NCBI GenBank assembly: GCA_029264355.1
Contig: JARIBW010000012.1
Location: 1-47,549 of the forward strand
Source of the DNA: Collinsella sp.
GTDB taxonomy: Bacteria; Actinomycetota; Coriobacteriia; Coriobacteriales; Coriobacteriaceae
Length of the DNA: 47,549 bases
Direction: 5' to 3'
In this document: piece by piece, positions 8,976 through 19,609 of the stretch
Layout of the letters: every line of letters starts with the position of its first letter
How positions within the stretch are numbered: position 1 is the first letter of the stretch
Position numbers and translations under genes: made by a program
The notes under the pieces: model-generated
Seen by the model: the letters and a program-made list of their open reading frames with translations, nothing else
Told to the model about the DNA's origin: nothing
Databases searched by the model: none

Positions 8976-10193
8976 ATGCCCGACGCCACGCCCTACATCT
9001 ATGCCGACAACGCGGCCACCACGCCGCTCTCGCCCCTCGCACTCGATGCCATGACCCCCTACCTCACCCGCTCGTTCGGAAACCCGAGCGGCATCCATCG
9101 CGTTGCGCGCAAAGCCGCCGCCGCGCTCGAGGAGGCGCGCGACGCCATGGCCCGCATGCTCGGCGCCGGGGATGCGGGCGAGATCTACTTCACCAGCGGG
9201 GGCTCGGAATCCGACAACTGGGTCTTACGCGGTGCCGTTCGCCGTTTCCGCGACACATACGGAGAACGCGCCACGCCCCACATCGTGACCAGCGCGATCG
9301 AGCACCATGCCGTCCTGCACTGCTGCCGGGCCCTCGAGGCCGAGGGCGTTCACGTGACATATCTGCCGGTCGACGCCCAGGGCCGCGTCGACCCCTCGGA
9401 ACTCGAGCGCGCGCTCGCGGAGCATGACGAGCGGGAGTCCGCCGCCGGCACGCGAGCCCCGGCGGCGCTCGTCTCGATCATGCTTGCCAACAATGAGGTC
9501 GGCACCATCGAGCCGATCAGGGAGCTCGCCGCCATCGCCCACGCGCACGAAGCGCCCTTCCACACCGATGCGGTGCAGGCCGTGGGCCACATCCCCGTAG
9601 ACGTCCGCGAACTCGGCGTCGACGCACTCTCGCTCTCCGGCCACAAATTTCACGGGCCGCGCGGCATCGGCGCCCTGTACCTGCGTGAGGGATTTTCCAT
9701 TCCGCCGCTTATCGCCGGCGGCGGCCAGGAACGGGGAGAACGGGCGGGCACCGAGAACCTCGCGGGCGTTGTCGGCATGGCGGCGGCGCTCGAGGAGGCG
9801 GGGCGCGACCTCACGGGCGATATGAGACGGATCGGCGCCCTGCGCGATGAGCTCGTTCGGGCCATCGTCGGCTCCGTCGATGGCGTGCGCCTCACGGGGT
9901 CGAGCCATCGCCTTCCCTCAATCGCCTCTTTCACCTGCCAGAACGTCGACGGCGAGCTACTCGTGGTCCTGCTTGACCGCGCCGGGGTCGCCGCGGCCAC
10001 CGGCTCGGCCTGCTCGACCGGCTCCACCGAGCCGTCGCACGTCCTCACCGCCATGGGCATCGATGCAGGCACCGCGCGCGGCGCCCTGCGCCTCTCCCTC
10101 GCGGGCGACGTGACTGCCGATGTCATCGCCCTGCTCGGCGCGCGCGTCCCCGCCTGCATCAAACGCGCCCGCCTCATCAGCGGGATACGGTAA
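8976..10193 (+). CDS. Cysteine desulfurase (NifS/IscS type, class I)
   Basis: A PLP enzyme that takes sulfur from cysteine as an enzyme-bound persulfide for Fe-S clusters or thiolated tRNA. The 405 residues show YADNAATTPLSP at the N-terminus, the PLP-lysine motif SLSGHKFHGPRGIGALY (Lys in HKFHG), RAGTENLAGVVGMAAAL, and the catalytic cysteine loop TGSACSTGSTEPSHVL in the class I position. No scaffold (iscU/sufU) or mnmA is adjacent, so the sulfur acceptor cannot be told. It follows the small tail-anchored gene at 18 bp and ends before a terminator shared with the convergent phosphohexomutase gene. Confidence 0.93.
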   Translation: MPDATPYIYADNAATTPLSPLALDAMTPYLTRSFGNPSGIHRVARKAAAALEEARDAMARMLGAGDAGEIYFTSGGSESDNWVLRGAVRRFRDTYGERATPHIVTSAIEHHAVLHCCRALEAEGVHVTYLPVDAQGRVDPSELERALAEHDERESAAGTRAPAALVSIMLANNEVGTIEPIRELAAIAHAHEAPFHTDAVQAVGHIPVDVRELGVDALSLSGHKFHGPRGIGALYLREGFSIPPLIAGGGQERGERAGTENLAGVVGMAAALEEAGRDLTGDMRRIGALRDELVRAIVGSVDGVRLTGSSHRLPSIASFTCQNVDGELLVVLLDRAGVAAATGSACSTGSTEPSHVLTAMGIDAGTARGALRLSLAGDVTADVIALLGARVPACIKRARLISGIR

Positions 10194-10239
10194 CGGCGCG
10201 ACCGGTCGCCCCCCACTCGCCCCGGATCCCGGCACCGCG

Positions 10240-10275
10240 AAATTTGCGCAATTTGTACCTGTCCCCAGTTGCACA
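10240..10275. repeat. Dispersed repeat copy C
   Basis: On the minus strand the sequence reads CAACTGGGGACAGGTACAAATTGCGCAAATT, matching the core seen in copies A, B and D. It lies between the convergent cysteine desulfurase and phosphohexomutase genes, next to a strong hairpin. Confidence 0.75.
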
Positions 10276-10280
10276 TGAAA

Positions 10281-10310
10281 ACGGGCCGCCCACGTGTGCG
10301 GGCGGCCCGT
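10281..10310. terminator. Hairpin terminator between convergent genes
   Basis: ACGGGCCGCC (10281-10290) pairs with 10301-10310 around a 10-base loop. AAAA directly left of the stem gives a short T-run on the minus strand, so it best serves the phosphohexomutase gene. Confidence 0.75.
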
Positions 10311-10353
10311 ATGCGTCAGACCCGTTCGGCGGTCGGCCCCATATCGGGACGCG

Positions 10354-12048
10354 CTACGAAAGCAGCTTGCGACCGTCCTCCTCGATGGCGGCGATCAGGG
10401 CATCGGCCGCGGCGGAGTCCTCGCCCTTGGCGAAGATGTACAGCTTGATCTTGGGCTCGGTGCCGGAGGGACGCACGATGGCTTTGTTGCCGCCCTCGAG
10501 GTCGAACTCGATGACGTCGGCCTTGGGCAGCCCATTGACGCAGGTGGCATAATCCACCACGGCCTCGACCTTGGCACCGGCGATCTCGACCGGGGCCTCG
10601 GCGCGCAGGCCGGCCATGATGCCGGCCATCTTGGCGGCTCCGTCGGCGCCGGGATAGCTCAGCGAGACGGTCTTGTTGTGGTAGAAACCGTGCTTCTCGT
10701 ACAGATCGCGCATGGCCTGGACCAGGTTCTTGCCCTGCAGCTTGTAGTACTGCGCCATCTGGCAGATGAGCATGGAGGCGTTGACGGCGTCCTTGTCGCG
10801 CACATGGTCACCGGAGAGGTAGCCGTAGCTCTCCTCAAAACCAAAGATGAAGCGATCGACCTCGCCTGCGTCGGAAAGGCCGGTGATGATGTCGCCGATA
10901 TACTTGAAGCCCGTGAGGCAGCGGCGCAGTTCGAACCCGTACTCCTCAGCCAGGGCGTCCACCATGGCGGAGGACACGATGGTGGTGACGGCGACTTTGT
11001 CGGACAGGTCCTCTCCGCGCTCGGCGCGCATCTTGCAGATATAGTCGAGCAACAGCACGCCCATCTCGTTGCCGGTCAACAGCGTGTAATCGTCGCCATC
11101 GGCGCAGGCAACGCCCACGCGGTCGGCGTCCGGGTCGGTCGCGAGCAAAAGATCGGGCTTGACCTCCTGGCACAGATCGATGCCCTTCTGCATGGCCTCG
11201 CGAATCTCGGGATTGGGATACGGGCAGGTCGGGAAGTTCCCATCCGGGTCGCGCTGCTCGGGGACCACGGTGATATCGGTCACGCCCACCTTGTTGAGGA
11301 CGGTGGTGACCGGGATCAGGCCGGTCCCGTTGAGCGGTGTGTAAACCAATTTGAGCGGCGCATTGGCGATCTGCTCGTCGGTGAGGTTGTTCACCGACTT
11401 GTCGGACACGGCGTCGTAGTAGGCGTCGAGAACCTCATCGCCGATCCACTTGACCAGCCCCTGCTCCACGGCGGCATCGAAGTCCATGGTCTTGACGTCG
11501 TGGAACGGATCGCAGGCGTTCATGGCCGCGGAGATCGCGTCTGCGGCCTCGCTCGTGATCTGGCAGCCATCCGGGCCGTACGCCTTGTAGCCGTTATAAG
11601 CGGCCGGATTGTGACTCGCGGTCATGCAAATGCCGCCGGAACACCCGAGGTAGCGCGTGGCCCACGAGAGCGTGGGCACGGGGGAGATCTTGGGGTACAC
11701 GTACGAGGTCACGCCGTTGGCGGCCAGGATCGCCGCGGTGGTCTTGACGAACAGCTCGCCGTTGTTGCGGCTGTCGCGCGCGATGGCGACGGTGGGATTT
11801 TCGAAGCTCTTCACCAGGTAGTCGGCGAAGCCCTGCGTTGCGCGGCCGACGGTGTAGATGTTCATGCGATTGGTGCCGGCGCCGAGCGTGCCACGCAGAC
11901 CGGCGGTGCCGAACGCGAGCTCCTGGAAGAACGCGTCGGTGATCGCCTCCTCGTCTCCCGCCTCCCTCATGGCCTTGAGCTCCGCGAGGAGCTCCTCATC
12001 TTCAACATTCTCGATCCAAACGGAGAGCAGCTCGTGCACATCTGCCAT
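10354..12048 (-). CDS. Phosphoglucomutase/phosphomannomutase (alpha-D-phosphohexomutase)
   Basis: A 564-residue enzyme interconverting hexose 1- and 6-phosphates. All four family signatures are present in order: the phosphoserine loop TASHNPAAYNGYKAYGPDG, the metal loop DPDADRVGVA, the sugar loop GFEESYGYLSGDHVRDKDA, and the phosphate loop RPSGTEPKIKLYI. The length and the N-terminal ITDAFFQELAFGTAGLRGTLGAG put it with the PgcA/Pgm2 group used by many Gram-positives for glycolipid and capsule precursors. The open frame extends 33 codons upstream, but ATG at 12048 with GGGAAGGG upstream fits the family N-terminus. Divergent from the pyridoxal kinase. Confidence 0.95.
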   Translation of the reverse strand: MADVHELLSVWIENVEDEELLAELKAMREAGDEEAITDAFFQELAFGTAGLRGTLGAGTNRMNIYTVGRATQGFADYLVKSFENPTVAIARDSRNNGELFVKTTAAILAANGVTSYVYPKISPVPTLSWATRYLGCSGGICMTASHNPAAYNGYKAYGPDGCQITSEAADAISAAMNACDPFHDVKTMDFDAAVEQGLVKWIGDEVLDAYYDAVSDKSVNNLTDEQIANAPLKLVYTPLNGTGLIPVTTVLNKVGVTDITVVPEQRDPDGNFPTCPYPNPEIREAMQKGIDLCQEVKPDLLLATDPDADRVGVACADGDDYTLLTGNEMGVLLLDYICKMRAERGEDLSDKVAVTTIVSSAMVDALAEEYGFELRRCLTGFKYIGDIITGLSDAGEVDRFIFGFEESYGYLSGDHVRDKDAVNASMLICQMAQYYKLQGKNLVQAMRDLYEKHGFYHNKTVSLSYPGADGAAKMAGIMAGLRAEAPVEIAGAKVEAVVDYATCVNGLPKADVIEFDLEGGNKAIVRPSGTEPKIKLYIFAKGEDSAAADALIAAIEEDGRKLLS

Positions 12049-12204
12049 GGTGAAACCCTTCCCGATGTTGGTTACGATGCGAAAGCACCGCCAGCGTACG
12101 AGCTCCCGCACCTGCATGATACGCCCTTGAGCGGCGCGGGCGGACAAATTCCCGCCCCACCGCCAGTATTATTCGGCGAGGGGCCGGAAAGTCCCAATTG
12201 GATC

Positions 12205-12256
12205 GATTTGAGCGATTTGTACCTGTCCCCAATTGACGTGCCCCCAATTGAGGGGC
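12205..12256. repeat. Dispersed repeat copy D
   Basis: ATTTGTACCTGTCCCCAATT is followed by a second CCCCCAATTG unit. It sits in the 279-bp divergent gap between the phosphohexomutase and pyridoxal kinase genes. Promoters for both genes must be in this gap but no convincing -35/-10 pair was found. Confidence 0.7.
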
Positions 12257-12327
12257 CCACATGTCGCAACCGGTGCTACCCTGTACCCGTACGCTGGTCC
12301 ATAAGTCCGCGGAAAGGAAACCGAATC

Positions 12328-13194
12328 ATGACCAAGCTCTATCAGCGCGAAGGCGCCTACATCCCGCGCGTCGCGGCCGTCCACGATATGTGCGGCTACG
12401 GCAAATGCTCCCTCGGCGTGGCGATCCCCGTCCTCAGCGCGGCCGGCGTGGATGTCTGCCCCGTCCCCACGGCCCTCTTCAGCGCCCACACCAAGTTCCC
12501 CGTCTTCCACATGCACGACACCACCTGCATGCTCGAGGCCTACCTCGATGCCTGGCGTGAGGAAAACGTCGATCTCGACGGCGTGTATTCGGGCTTCCTC
12601 GGTTCGGCCGAGCAGGTCGCCATCATCCAGCGCCTTTATCGCGAATACCCAAACGCCCTGCGCATCGTCGACCCCGTCATGGGCGACGGCGGCGTGAAGT
12701 ACCCCACCTACACCGATGAGCTGTGCGAGGCCATGGCGGCCCTCGTCGACGGCGCCGACGTGCTCACCCCCAACCTCACCGAGGCCTCCATCCTCACCGG
12801 CATCCCCTACGAGGGCCAGGACGTCTCCGTCGAATTCGTGCAGAAAAACGCCGACGCCCTGCTCGCCATGGGAGGCAAGACGGTCGTCATCAAGGGCATC
12901 GTCCACGGCGATGAGCCCATCATCCACAATTACCTCGCCACCGCGGCCGAGGGCGGGCAGGTCGAGGAGATCTCCAGCGAGCTGCTTCCCTACATGTTGC
13001 ATGGCACGGGCGACTTGTTCGCCAGCGCCCTCACCGCTGCGATTTACACCGGGCGCACAACACGCGAGGCCGTGGATTTCGCCGGAGAACTCGTGCGCGA
13101 TGCCATGCGCATCACCCGCGAGCAGCCCGATTTCGAGATGCGCGGAGTCTCCTTCGAGCCCACGCTCGGCAAGGTGGCCGCCCTGTTGGCTTAG
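12328..13194 (+). CDS. Pyridoxal/pyridoxamine kinase (PdxY/PdxK-like, ribokinase fold)
   Basis: A 288-residue kinase phosphorylating B6 vitamers to PLP or PMP precursors. Family features are VAAVHDMCGYGKCSLGVAIPVLSAAG at the N-terminus, VDPVMGDGGVKYPTY in the middle, DVLTPNLTEASILTG, and the anion-hole motif MLHGTGDLFASAL with the catalytic Asp (GTGD). The conserved VHDMxxxGKCSL start is the type found in Gram-positive pyridoxamine kinases. The open frame runs far upstream without meaning; ATG at 12328 has GGAAAGGA at good spacing. It may supply PLP to enzymes such as the cysteine desulfurase nearby. Single-gene unit ending at a terminator. Confidence 0.92.
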   Translation: MTKLYQREGAYIPRVAAVHDMCGYGKCSLGVAIPVLSAAGVDVCPVPTALFSAHTKFPVFHMHDTTCMLEAYLDAWREENVDLDGVYSGFLGSAEQVAIIQRLYREYPNALRIVDPVMGDGGVKYPTYTDELCEAMAALVDGADVLTPNLTEASILTGIPYEGQDVSVEFVQKNADALLAMGGKTVVIKGIVHGDEPIIHNYLATAAEGGQVEEISSELLPYMLHGTGDLFASALTAAIYTGRTTREAVDFAGELVRDAMRITREQPDFEMRGVSFEPTLGKVAALLA

Positions 13195-13229
13195 TCAAGC
13201 GGAGAACACCGCCCAATCACCCCGAACGA

Positions 13230-13260
13230 AAAGGGCATCGACCTTGAGTCGATGCCCTTT
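13230..13260. terminator. Bidirectional hairpin terminator
   Basis: AAAGGGCATCGAC (13230-13242) pairs perfectly with 13248-13260 around CTTGA. TTT and AAA at the ends serve both the pyridoxal kinase (+) and the membrane protein gene (-). Confidence 0.85.
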
Positions 13261-13284
13261 CCCATAATCCGCGCGGCCGTTCGG

Positions 13285-14166
13285 CTATTCCTCGAACAGG
13301 GTCGCCTCCTCTTCGCGCATGTGCAGATCCTCGTCGATCTCGGCCTGGGTGGCACCCGGGTCCTCGGCCAACGAGCTCACCGAATTGACCTGCTTTTGAA
13401 TCACCTCGGCCAGATCGTCGTCCATGCCGATGATCTTGAGCTCCCAATCGATGTTGGACGGCGTGGCGGACTGCGTCTTGGCCCATACGAAGGTGAGCAT
13501 CGCTCGGCGGGCGCCACGCGCCGGCAAGAAGCCGAACAGGCTGTCGTGCTGAAACGCGCCGTTGTCGTCCACAAGGGCGTAAACGTTGTAGACCACTCGG
13601 TTGATCTTCTCGTTGAGCAGGGCGTTCGTCGCCAAGGCGGAAGCTTGGATCTGTGAGTTGGACAGCAGTTCGAGCTCGTTGCGCGAATCGCTGTCAACCA
13701 CGGACACCTCGATCGTCCCCGTCTTCTCGCTCGCCTCGTTCACCGTGAACTCACGCGGAAACTGAGTGAAGCCGTTGCCCCACTCCACACCGGAATCCAT
13801 CGCATGCGACACCGTCTCGGCGTTCGCGCGGTCGGACAGGTTCGCGGTGTTGAGACGACGGCTCACGCCGTAGACGATCTGCATGCCGAGCACGAACACG
13901 AACACGCCCATGATCACCAGCACGGCCGTGCGGGAGATGGTCTTGCTCACCTGAGATCCCGAAGGGTCGTCTTCGGAAAGCGGGTCGATCGCGGTGCGCT
14001 GCGCGCCCTTCTTCGCCGTCCGCTTCTTCTCCCTCCGAGCGCCAAAGACGCCGCGACGCGATCGCTCGCACCCGGGCGCATCGTCAGGGTCGAGCACTCC
14101 CGATGCATCGAGCTCGGCGAACAGATCGCGCGCTTCCTCAGGTGTCATTTCGTGCTTTTTGCCCAT
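13285..14166 (-). CDS. Single-pass membrane protein, function unknown
   Basis: A 293-residue protein: a charged cytoplasmic N-terminus of about 75 residues with a basic patch (ARREKKRTAKKG), one membrane segment (about 78-98, VLVIMGVFVFVLGMQIVYGV), and about 195 extracytoplasmic residues. The outer part is mixed alpha/beta with a DSGVEWGNG segment and a C-terminal acidic tail. I do not recognise a domain. It starts three bases after the ABC exporter stop, so the two are co-translated and may work together. Confidence 0.8.
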   Translation of the reverse strand: MGKKHEMTPEEARDLFAELDASGVLDPDDAPGCERSRRGVFGARREKKRTAKKGAQRTAIDPLSEDDPSGSQVSKTISRTAVLVIMGVFVFVLGMQIVYGVSRRLNTANLSDRANAETVSHAMDSGVEWGNGFTQFPREFTVNEASEKTGTIEVSVVDSDSRNELELLSNSQIQASALATNALLNEKINRVVYNVYALVDDNGAFQHDSLFGFLPARGARRAMLTFVWAKTQSATPSNIDWELKIIGMDDDLAEVIQKQVNSVSSLAEDPGATQAEIDEDLHMREEEATLFEE

Positions 14167-14169
14167 CGT

Positions 14170-15942
14170 CTACCTCACGTCACGCGCTCGCGCGCCTTCG
14201 AACTGCATTCGATAGTACCGAGCATATGTGCCGCCACGGGCGAGAAGCTCCTCATGGGTACCGCGCTCCACAACGCGACCACGCTCCACCGTCGCGATCT
14301 CGTCCGCGTTTTTGATGGTCGAGAGCCTGTGGGCGATGATGATCGTGGTTCGGTCGGCGGCCAGGCGCTCGAGCGATTCCTGCACCGCCTCCTCGCTCTC
14401 GTTGTCCAATGCCGAGGTCGCCTCATCCAGGATGAGGATCGCCGGATCCTTGAGGAAGACGCGGGCGATCGCCACCCGCTGCTTTTGTCCGCCGGACAGG
14501 CGGCCGCCGCGCTCTCCGACCACGGTGTCGTAGCCCTCGGGCAGGCCGGCGATGAAATCATGGATGTTCGCCTTGCGAGCGGCGTCTTCGATCTCGGCAT
14601 CGGTCGCACCCGGCCGACCGTACGCGATGTTCTCACGCAAGGTGCCGTCGAACAGGTAGACGTCCTGTTGCACCAGGCCGATCGCACTGCGCAGGCTGTG
14701 CTGGGTGACATCACGGACATCCTGCCCGTCGATGGCAATCGATCCGCTCGCGACATCGTAGAAGCGCGGGAGCAGCGCACAGGTCGTCGACTTACCGCCA
14801 CCGGAGGGACCCACCAACGCGATCGTCTCGCCGGGTTTGATGGACAGGTTCATATGGTCGATCACCGGGCGCGATACGGCGTCCGCCCCGGCCACCTCGC
14901 CCTGCTCATAAGAGAAGCACACATCGCGGTACTCGATCGCGCCCTCAGAAACATCGAGGTCGAGCGCGCCGGGCCTATCCTGGATATCGGGGGCCGTGGC
15001 GAGCACTTCCTCCATACGCTGAAAGCCCGCGATGGCCTTTTGGAACATCTCCGTAGAGTTCACAAGCGTCTCGATGGGTCCGGTGAACAAGCTGATGTAC
15101 AGGGCGAACGTGGCCATATCGACGGCCGTCATCCGACCTTGCGCCACCAGGTAGCCGCCGAGCAGCACGATCGTGATGTAGTGCGCCGCCGTCATCACCG
15201 CGCTGGTCGCCTGATAGCCGCCCATCACCTTGTATTGCGCGACCTTCGAGTCGAGGTAACGGTCATTCGCCACACGGAACTTCGCGCGCTCGGCCTCCTC
15301 GTTCGCAAAGGACTTCACCACGCGCATGCCCGCCAAGGAGTCCTGGAGCTGCGAGTTCACCTCAGATATCTTGGTGCGGTTGTCGGCGAACACGCTGCGC
15401 ATATGCAGGTTCTGGCGAACCATGAGCGCCACGAACACGACCGTGACCAGCGACAGGGCTCCGGCGAGCTCGGGCGAGATGGTGAAGAGGATGGCGAGGG
15501 CCCCGATGATCTTGATCCCACAGATGATGATCCACTCAGGTAGGTGGTGAGCCCCCTCGCAGATGTCGAACAGGTCGTTGACCACGCGGCTCATCATGTC
15601 ACCCGAGTTATGGGCGTCGAAGTAGGCGAAGCTGAAGCGCTCGTACTGATCGAACAGGTCCTCGCGCATGCGCGATTCCATGCGAGCGCCCATGATGTGG
15701 CCCTGCGCGGAGACGAAGTACACGCAGGCCGTGCGGACGATATAAAGCCCCACGAGACCGAGCCCCAGGAATTGAAGGCCGCCCATTATGGCCGACGCCC
15801 CCTCGGCGAACAGCCCTCCTGTCAGCGCACGCAGGACGATCGGAAACGCCAAGTCGATCCCCGCATACGTCAACGCGCAGATCGTGTCGGCGATAAACAG
15901 CCCCTTCTCGGGTCCGTAATATGAAATGAAACGTTTGAACAT
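14170..15942 (-). CDS. ABC exporter half-transporter (fused permease-ATPase)
   Basis: A 590-residue type IV ABC half-transporter. The transmembrane domain (about 1-310) contains six segments; the ATPase has Walker A VGPSGGGKSTT, signature LSGGQKQRVAIARVFL, Walker B ILILDEATSALD and the H-loop IIAHRLSTI. It resembles MsbA/YheI-type exporters, which act as homo- or heterodimers for lipids, drugs or peptides. No partner half-transporter is in the window. ATG at 15942 has GGGAAG seven bases upstream; a TTG at 15969 is an alternative. It is followed at three bases by the single-pass membrane protein gene. Confidence 0.93.
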   Translation of the reverse strand: MFKRFISYYGPEKGLFIADTICALTYAGIDLAFPIVLRALTGGLFAEGASAIMGGLQFLGLGLVGLYIVRTACVYFVSAQGHIMGARMESRMREDLFDQYERFSFAYFDAHNSGDMMSRVVNDLFDICEGAHHLPEWIIICGIKIIGALAILFTISPELAGALSLVTVVFVALMVRQNLHMRSVFADNRTKISEVNSQLQDSLAGMRVVKSFANEEAERAKFRVANDRYLDSKVAQYKVMGGYQATSAVMTAAHYITIVLLGGYLVAQGRMTAVDMATFALYISLFTGPIETLVNSTEMFQKAIAGFQRMEEVLATAPDIQDRPGALDLDVSEGAIEYRDVCFSYEQGEVAGADAVSRPVIDHMNLSIKPGETIALVGPSGGGKSTTCALLPRFYDVASGSIAIDGQDVRDVTQHSLRSAIGLVQQDVYLFDGTLRENIAYGRPGATDAEIEDAARKANIHDFIAGLPEGYDTVVGERGGRLSGGQKQRVAIARVFLKDPAILILDEATSALDNESEEAVQESLERLAADRTTIIIAHRLSTIKNADEIATVERGRVVERGTHEELLARGGTYARYYRMQFEGARARDVR

Positions 15943-16089
15943 AGGAAACTTCCCTGCGGCAAAATACAATCACGGGCATATCGGCTTGCGCGAGGCGGAC
16001 CCCAAGAGGGGCCAAGGACCCGGGCCGACCCTCATTCCCATGGGGCCTCCCGAACCCTTGACCCCCCTCGTCGGAGCCGATGGGGCAAA

Positions 16090-16764
16090 TCAGAGCCTGT
16101 GCGAAATCGCGTCGCAGGCGAGCGCGCCCACAACGGTCTTGGCGTCCTCGATCTTGCCGTCGAGCACTGCATCGATCAACTCAGTCAGCGGAACCAGATC
16201 CACATTCACAAACTCATCGTCATCGGGGTTCGCACCGCTGAAAGTAAGGCCCGTGGCCATGTAGATGTGGATGACCTCGTCACAGAAGCCGGGCGTCGTG
16301 GCGATGGTGGTGAGGTGCTGGATGCGACCGGCGGAAAACCCGGTCTCCTCGAGCAGCTCGCGCTTGGCGCAATCGAGCGGGTCCTCACCCGGATCGAGCT
16401 TACCCGCGGGGATCTCCACGGTCACCCGACCGATCGCCGTGCGGTACTGCCGCACGAGCACGATTTTGCCCGTCTCCGTCAGCGCGACCACGGCGGCCGC
16501 CCCGGGGTGGCGCACCAGGTCGCGCCCAGTCACCCTCCCGTTCGGCAGTTCTACCTGGGCGCTGCGCACATCGAGGAACCTGCCATGCCACGCCTGCTCC
16601 TCCGAGATGATGCGCTCATGGAGGCCGGCGTCACGCGGGTCGTCGTCACCCAAGACGAGCGTCTGCCCGGCCTCCTCGGCAGGACGCTCCCCCTCAATGA
16701 CTTCGGCCTCCTCGACGGGTCGCCCGCTCTCGATGACCTCGGCCTCGAATTCCTCGTTATCCAT
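16090..16764 (-). CDS. Nudix hydrolase, ADP-ribose pyrophosphatase-like
   Basis: A 224-residue protein. The Nudix box is GEDPLDCAKRELLEETGF, matching GX5EX7REUXEEXGU. VALTETGKIVLVRQYRTAIGRVTVEIPAGKLD upstream of the box is typical of ADP-ribose pyrophosphatases, which split ADP-ribose to AMP and ribose 5-phosphate. The first 50 residues are an acidic extension containing a tandem 12-residue duplication (EVIESGRPVEEA/EVIEGERPAEEA) outside the catalytic domain. It is 58 bp behind purD on the same strand. Confidence 0.92.
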   Translation of the reverse strand: MDNEEFEAEVIESGRPVEEAEVIEGERPAEEAGQTLVLGDDDPRDAGLHERIISEEQAWHGRFLDVRSAQVELPNGRVTGRDLVRHPGAAAVVALTETGKIVLVRQYRTAIGRVTVEIPAGKLDPGEDPLDCAKRELLEETGFSAGRIQHLTTIATTPGFCDEVIHIYMATGLTFSGANPDDDEFVNVDLVPLTELIDAVLDGKIEDAKTVVGALACDAISHRL

Positions 16765-16822
16765 GGTTCTCTACCTGCCCTCGTTTCAACGCACTTTGAA
16801 AAGTCGAGCGATCGCCCGGATT

Positions 16823-18130
16823 TTACTCGCCCCAGGCGTCACGCCCGCGAAGGGCGCGCAGGCCGATGTCGCGGCGAAGGGTCTTGCCCTCGAAGGCGAT
16901 CTTCTCGCACGCTGCGTATGCCAGCTCGCGCGCGGCCTCGAAGGTCTCGCCGAGTGCGGTCACATCGAGCACGCGCCCACCGGACGTGACGAGCTCGCCA
17001 TCCTCATTCACGGCGGTTCCGGCGTGGTACACGGTCACGTCCTCCATGGCCGCGGCGTCATCGACACCGGTGATGACCTTCCCCTTCTCGTAGGAGCCAG
17101 GGTACCCGGCGCTCGTAAGGACCACGGACACGGCCCACTCATCGCGCCACTCAAGTTCGATCTCATCCAGGCGCTGTTCGGCGCAAGCGAGCATGACCTC
17201 GACCAAATCGCTCTTCAGACGGGGCATGAGCACCTCGGTCTCGGGATCGCCGAAGCGGGCGTTGTACTCGATGACCTTGGGGCCCTCGGGCGTGAGCATG
17301 AATCCGCCGTACAGGCAGCCACGGAAATCGATGCCCTCGCGATTGGCCGCGGCGATCGTCTCCTCCAAGATGCGGCACATCTCGGCATGCTCCTCATCCG
17401 TGACGATCGGCACCGGGCTGTACACACCCATGCCGCCCGTGTTGGGACCGAGGTCGCCCTCCAGGGCGCGTTTATGGTCCTGGGAGGTCGCCATGGGGCG
17501 AACGGTCTTGCCATCGGTGAAGGCGAGCAGCGTGCACTCGGGGCCGGTCAGCATCTCCTCGATCACGACGGTGCTGCCCGCGGCGCCGAACGCGCCGTCA
17601 AAGCACTCGTGCACGGCCTGCAGGGCCTCGTCGAGGGTGAGGGCGACCACGACGCCCTTGCCGGCCGCCAGACCGTCGGCCTTCACGACCACGGGGGCAC
17701 CCTGCTCACGCACGTAAGCGAGGGCGGCCGCCTCGTCGGTGAAAGAGCCGTAGGCGGCGGTGGGGATGCCGGCGCGGGCCATGAGCTCCTTGGAGAAGCG
17801 CTTGGATCCCTCGAGCCGCGCGCCTGCGGCCCCCGGTCCGAAACACGGGATGCCGGCGTCGCGAACCGCGTCGGCCACGCCTTTCACGAGCGGGGCCTCG
17901 GGGCCGATCACGACCAGGGCGCATCCGGTCTCACGGGCGAAATCCGCAACCGCAGCCGGATCCTCGGCGTCAAGGGCGACGTTCTCGCCCAGCTCGAGCG
18001 TGCCGCCGTTGCCGGGGGCGATATAGAGCGTGCCGCAGCGCGGGGACTCGGCGAGTTTGGCGGCCAGCGCGTGCTCGCGGCCACCGCTTCCCAGCAGCAG
18101 GATGTCGATGGTGTTCTCAGATGCGCTCAT
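16823..18130 (-). CDS. purD: Phosphoribosylamine-glycine ligase (GAR synthetase)
   Basis: A 435-residue ATP-grasp enzyme joining phosphoribosylamine and glycine. Motifs are [20 protein letters not shown] at the N-terminus, [48 protein letters not shown], and [25 protein letters not shown]. Full length for the family. It sits between purA and the Nudix gene in the same direction, 57 bp after purA, so purA-purD form a probable unit separate from purF-M-N. Confidence 0.97.
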   Translation of the reverse strand: MSASENTIDILLLGSGGREHALAAKLAESPRCGTLYIAPGNGGTLELGENVALDAEDPAAVADFARETGCALVVIGPEAPLVKGVADAVRDAGIPCFGPGAAGARLEGSKRFSKELMARAGIPTAAYGSFTDEAAALAYVREQGAPVVVKADGLAAGKGVVVALTLDEALQAVHECFDGAFGAAGSTVVIEEMLTGPECTLLAFTDGKTVRPMATSQDHKRALEGDLGPNTGGMGVYSPVPIVTDEEHAEMCRILEETIAAANREGIDFRGCLYGGFMLTPEGPKVIEYNARFGDPETEVLMPRLKSDLVEVMLACAEQRLDEIELEWRDEWAVSVVLTSAGYPGSYEKGKVITGVDDAAAMEDVTVYHAGTAVNEDGELVTSGGRVLDVTALGETFEAARELAYAACEKIAFEGKTLRRDIGLRALRGRDAWGE

Positions 18131-18187
18131 GCGTCCTCCTCCAGAGCAAGGCGCCGCCCAACCGGACGGCGCTCTGACTTTGCTGAA

Positions 18188-19480
<1,293 letters not shown>

Positions 19481-19581
19481 GGCCACTCCTCAATTCAATC
19501 GCCCGGGCGCATCGACCCGGACAGGTCTTCGAACACATCGGACTCACGTCCGACCGCGGGGTCAAACGACCCAGCCTTCAT

Positions 19582-19587
19582 ATTATA
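19582..19587 (-). promoter_or_regulatory. Probable -10 box of purA
   Basis: Consensus TATAAT on the minus strand about 100 bp ahead of purA and just downstream of the dnaB stop. No good -35 box. The leader between it and purA holds GGGTC-GTTT-GACCC and CGGAC-GTGA-GTCCG hairpins. Confidence 0.45.
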
Positions 19588-19609
19588 GGCGCGCGGCACC
19601 TACCTCGCA

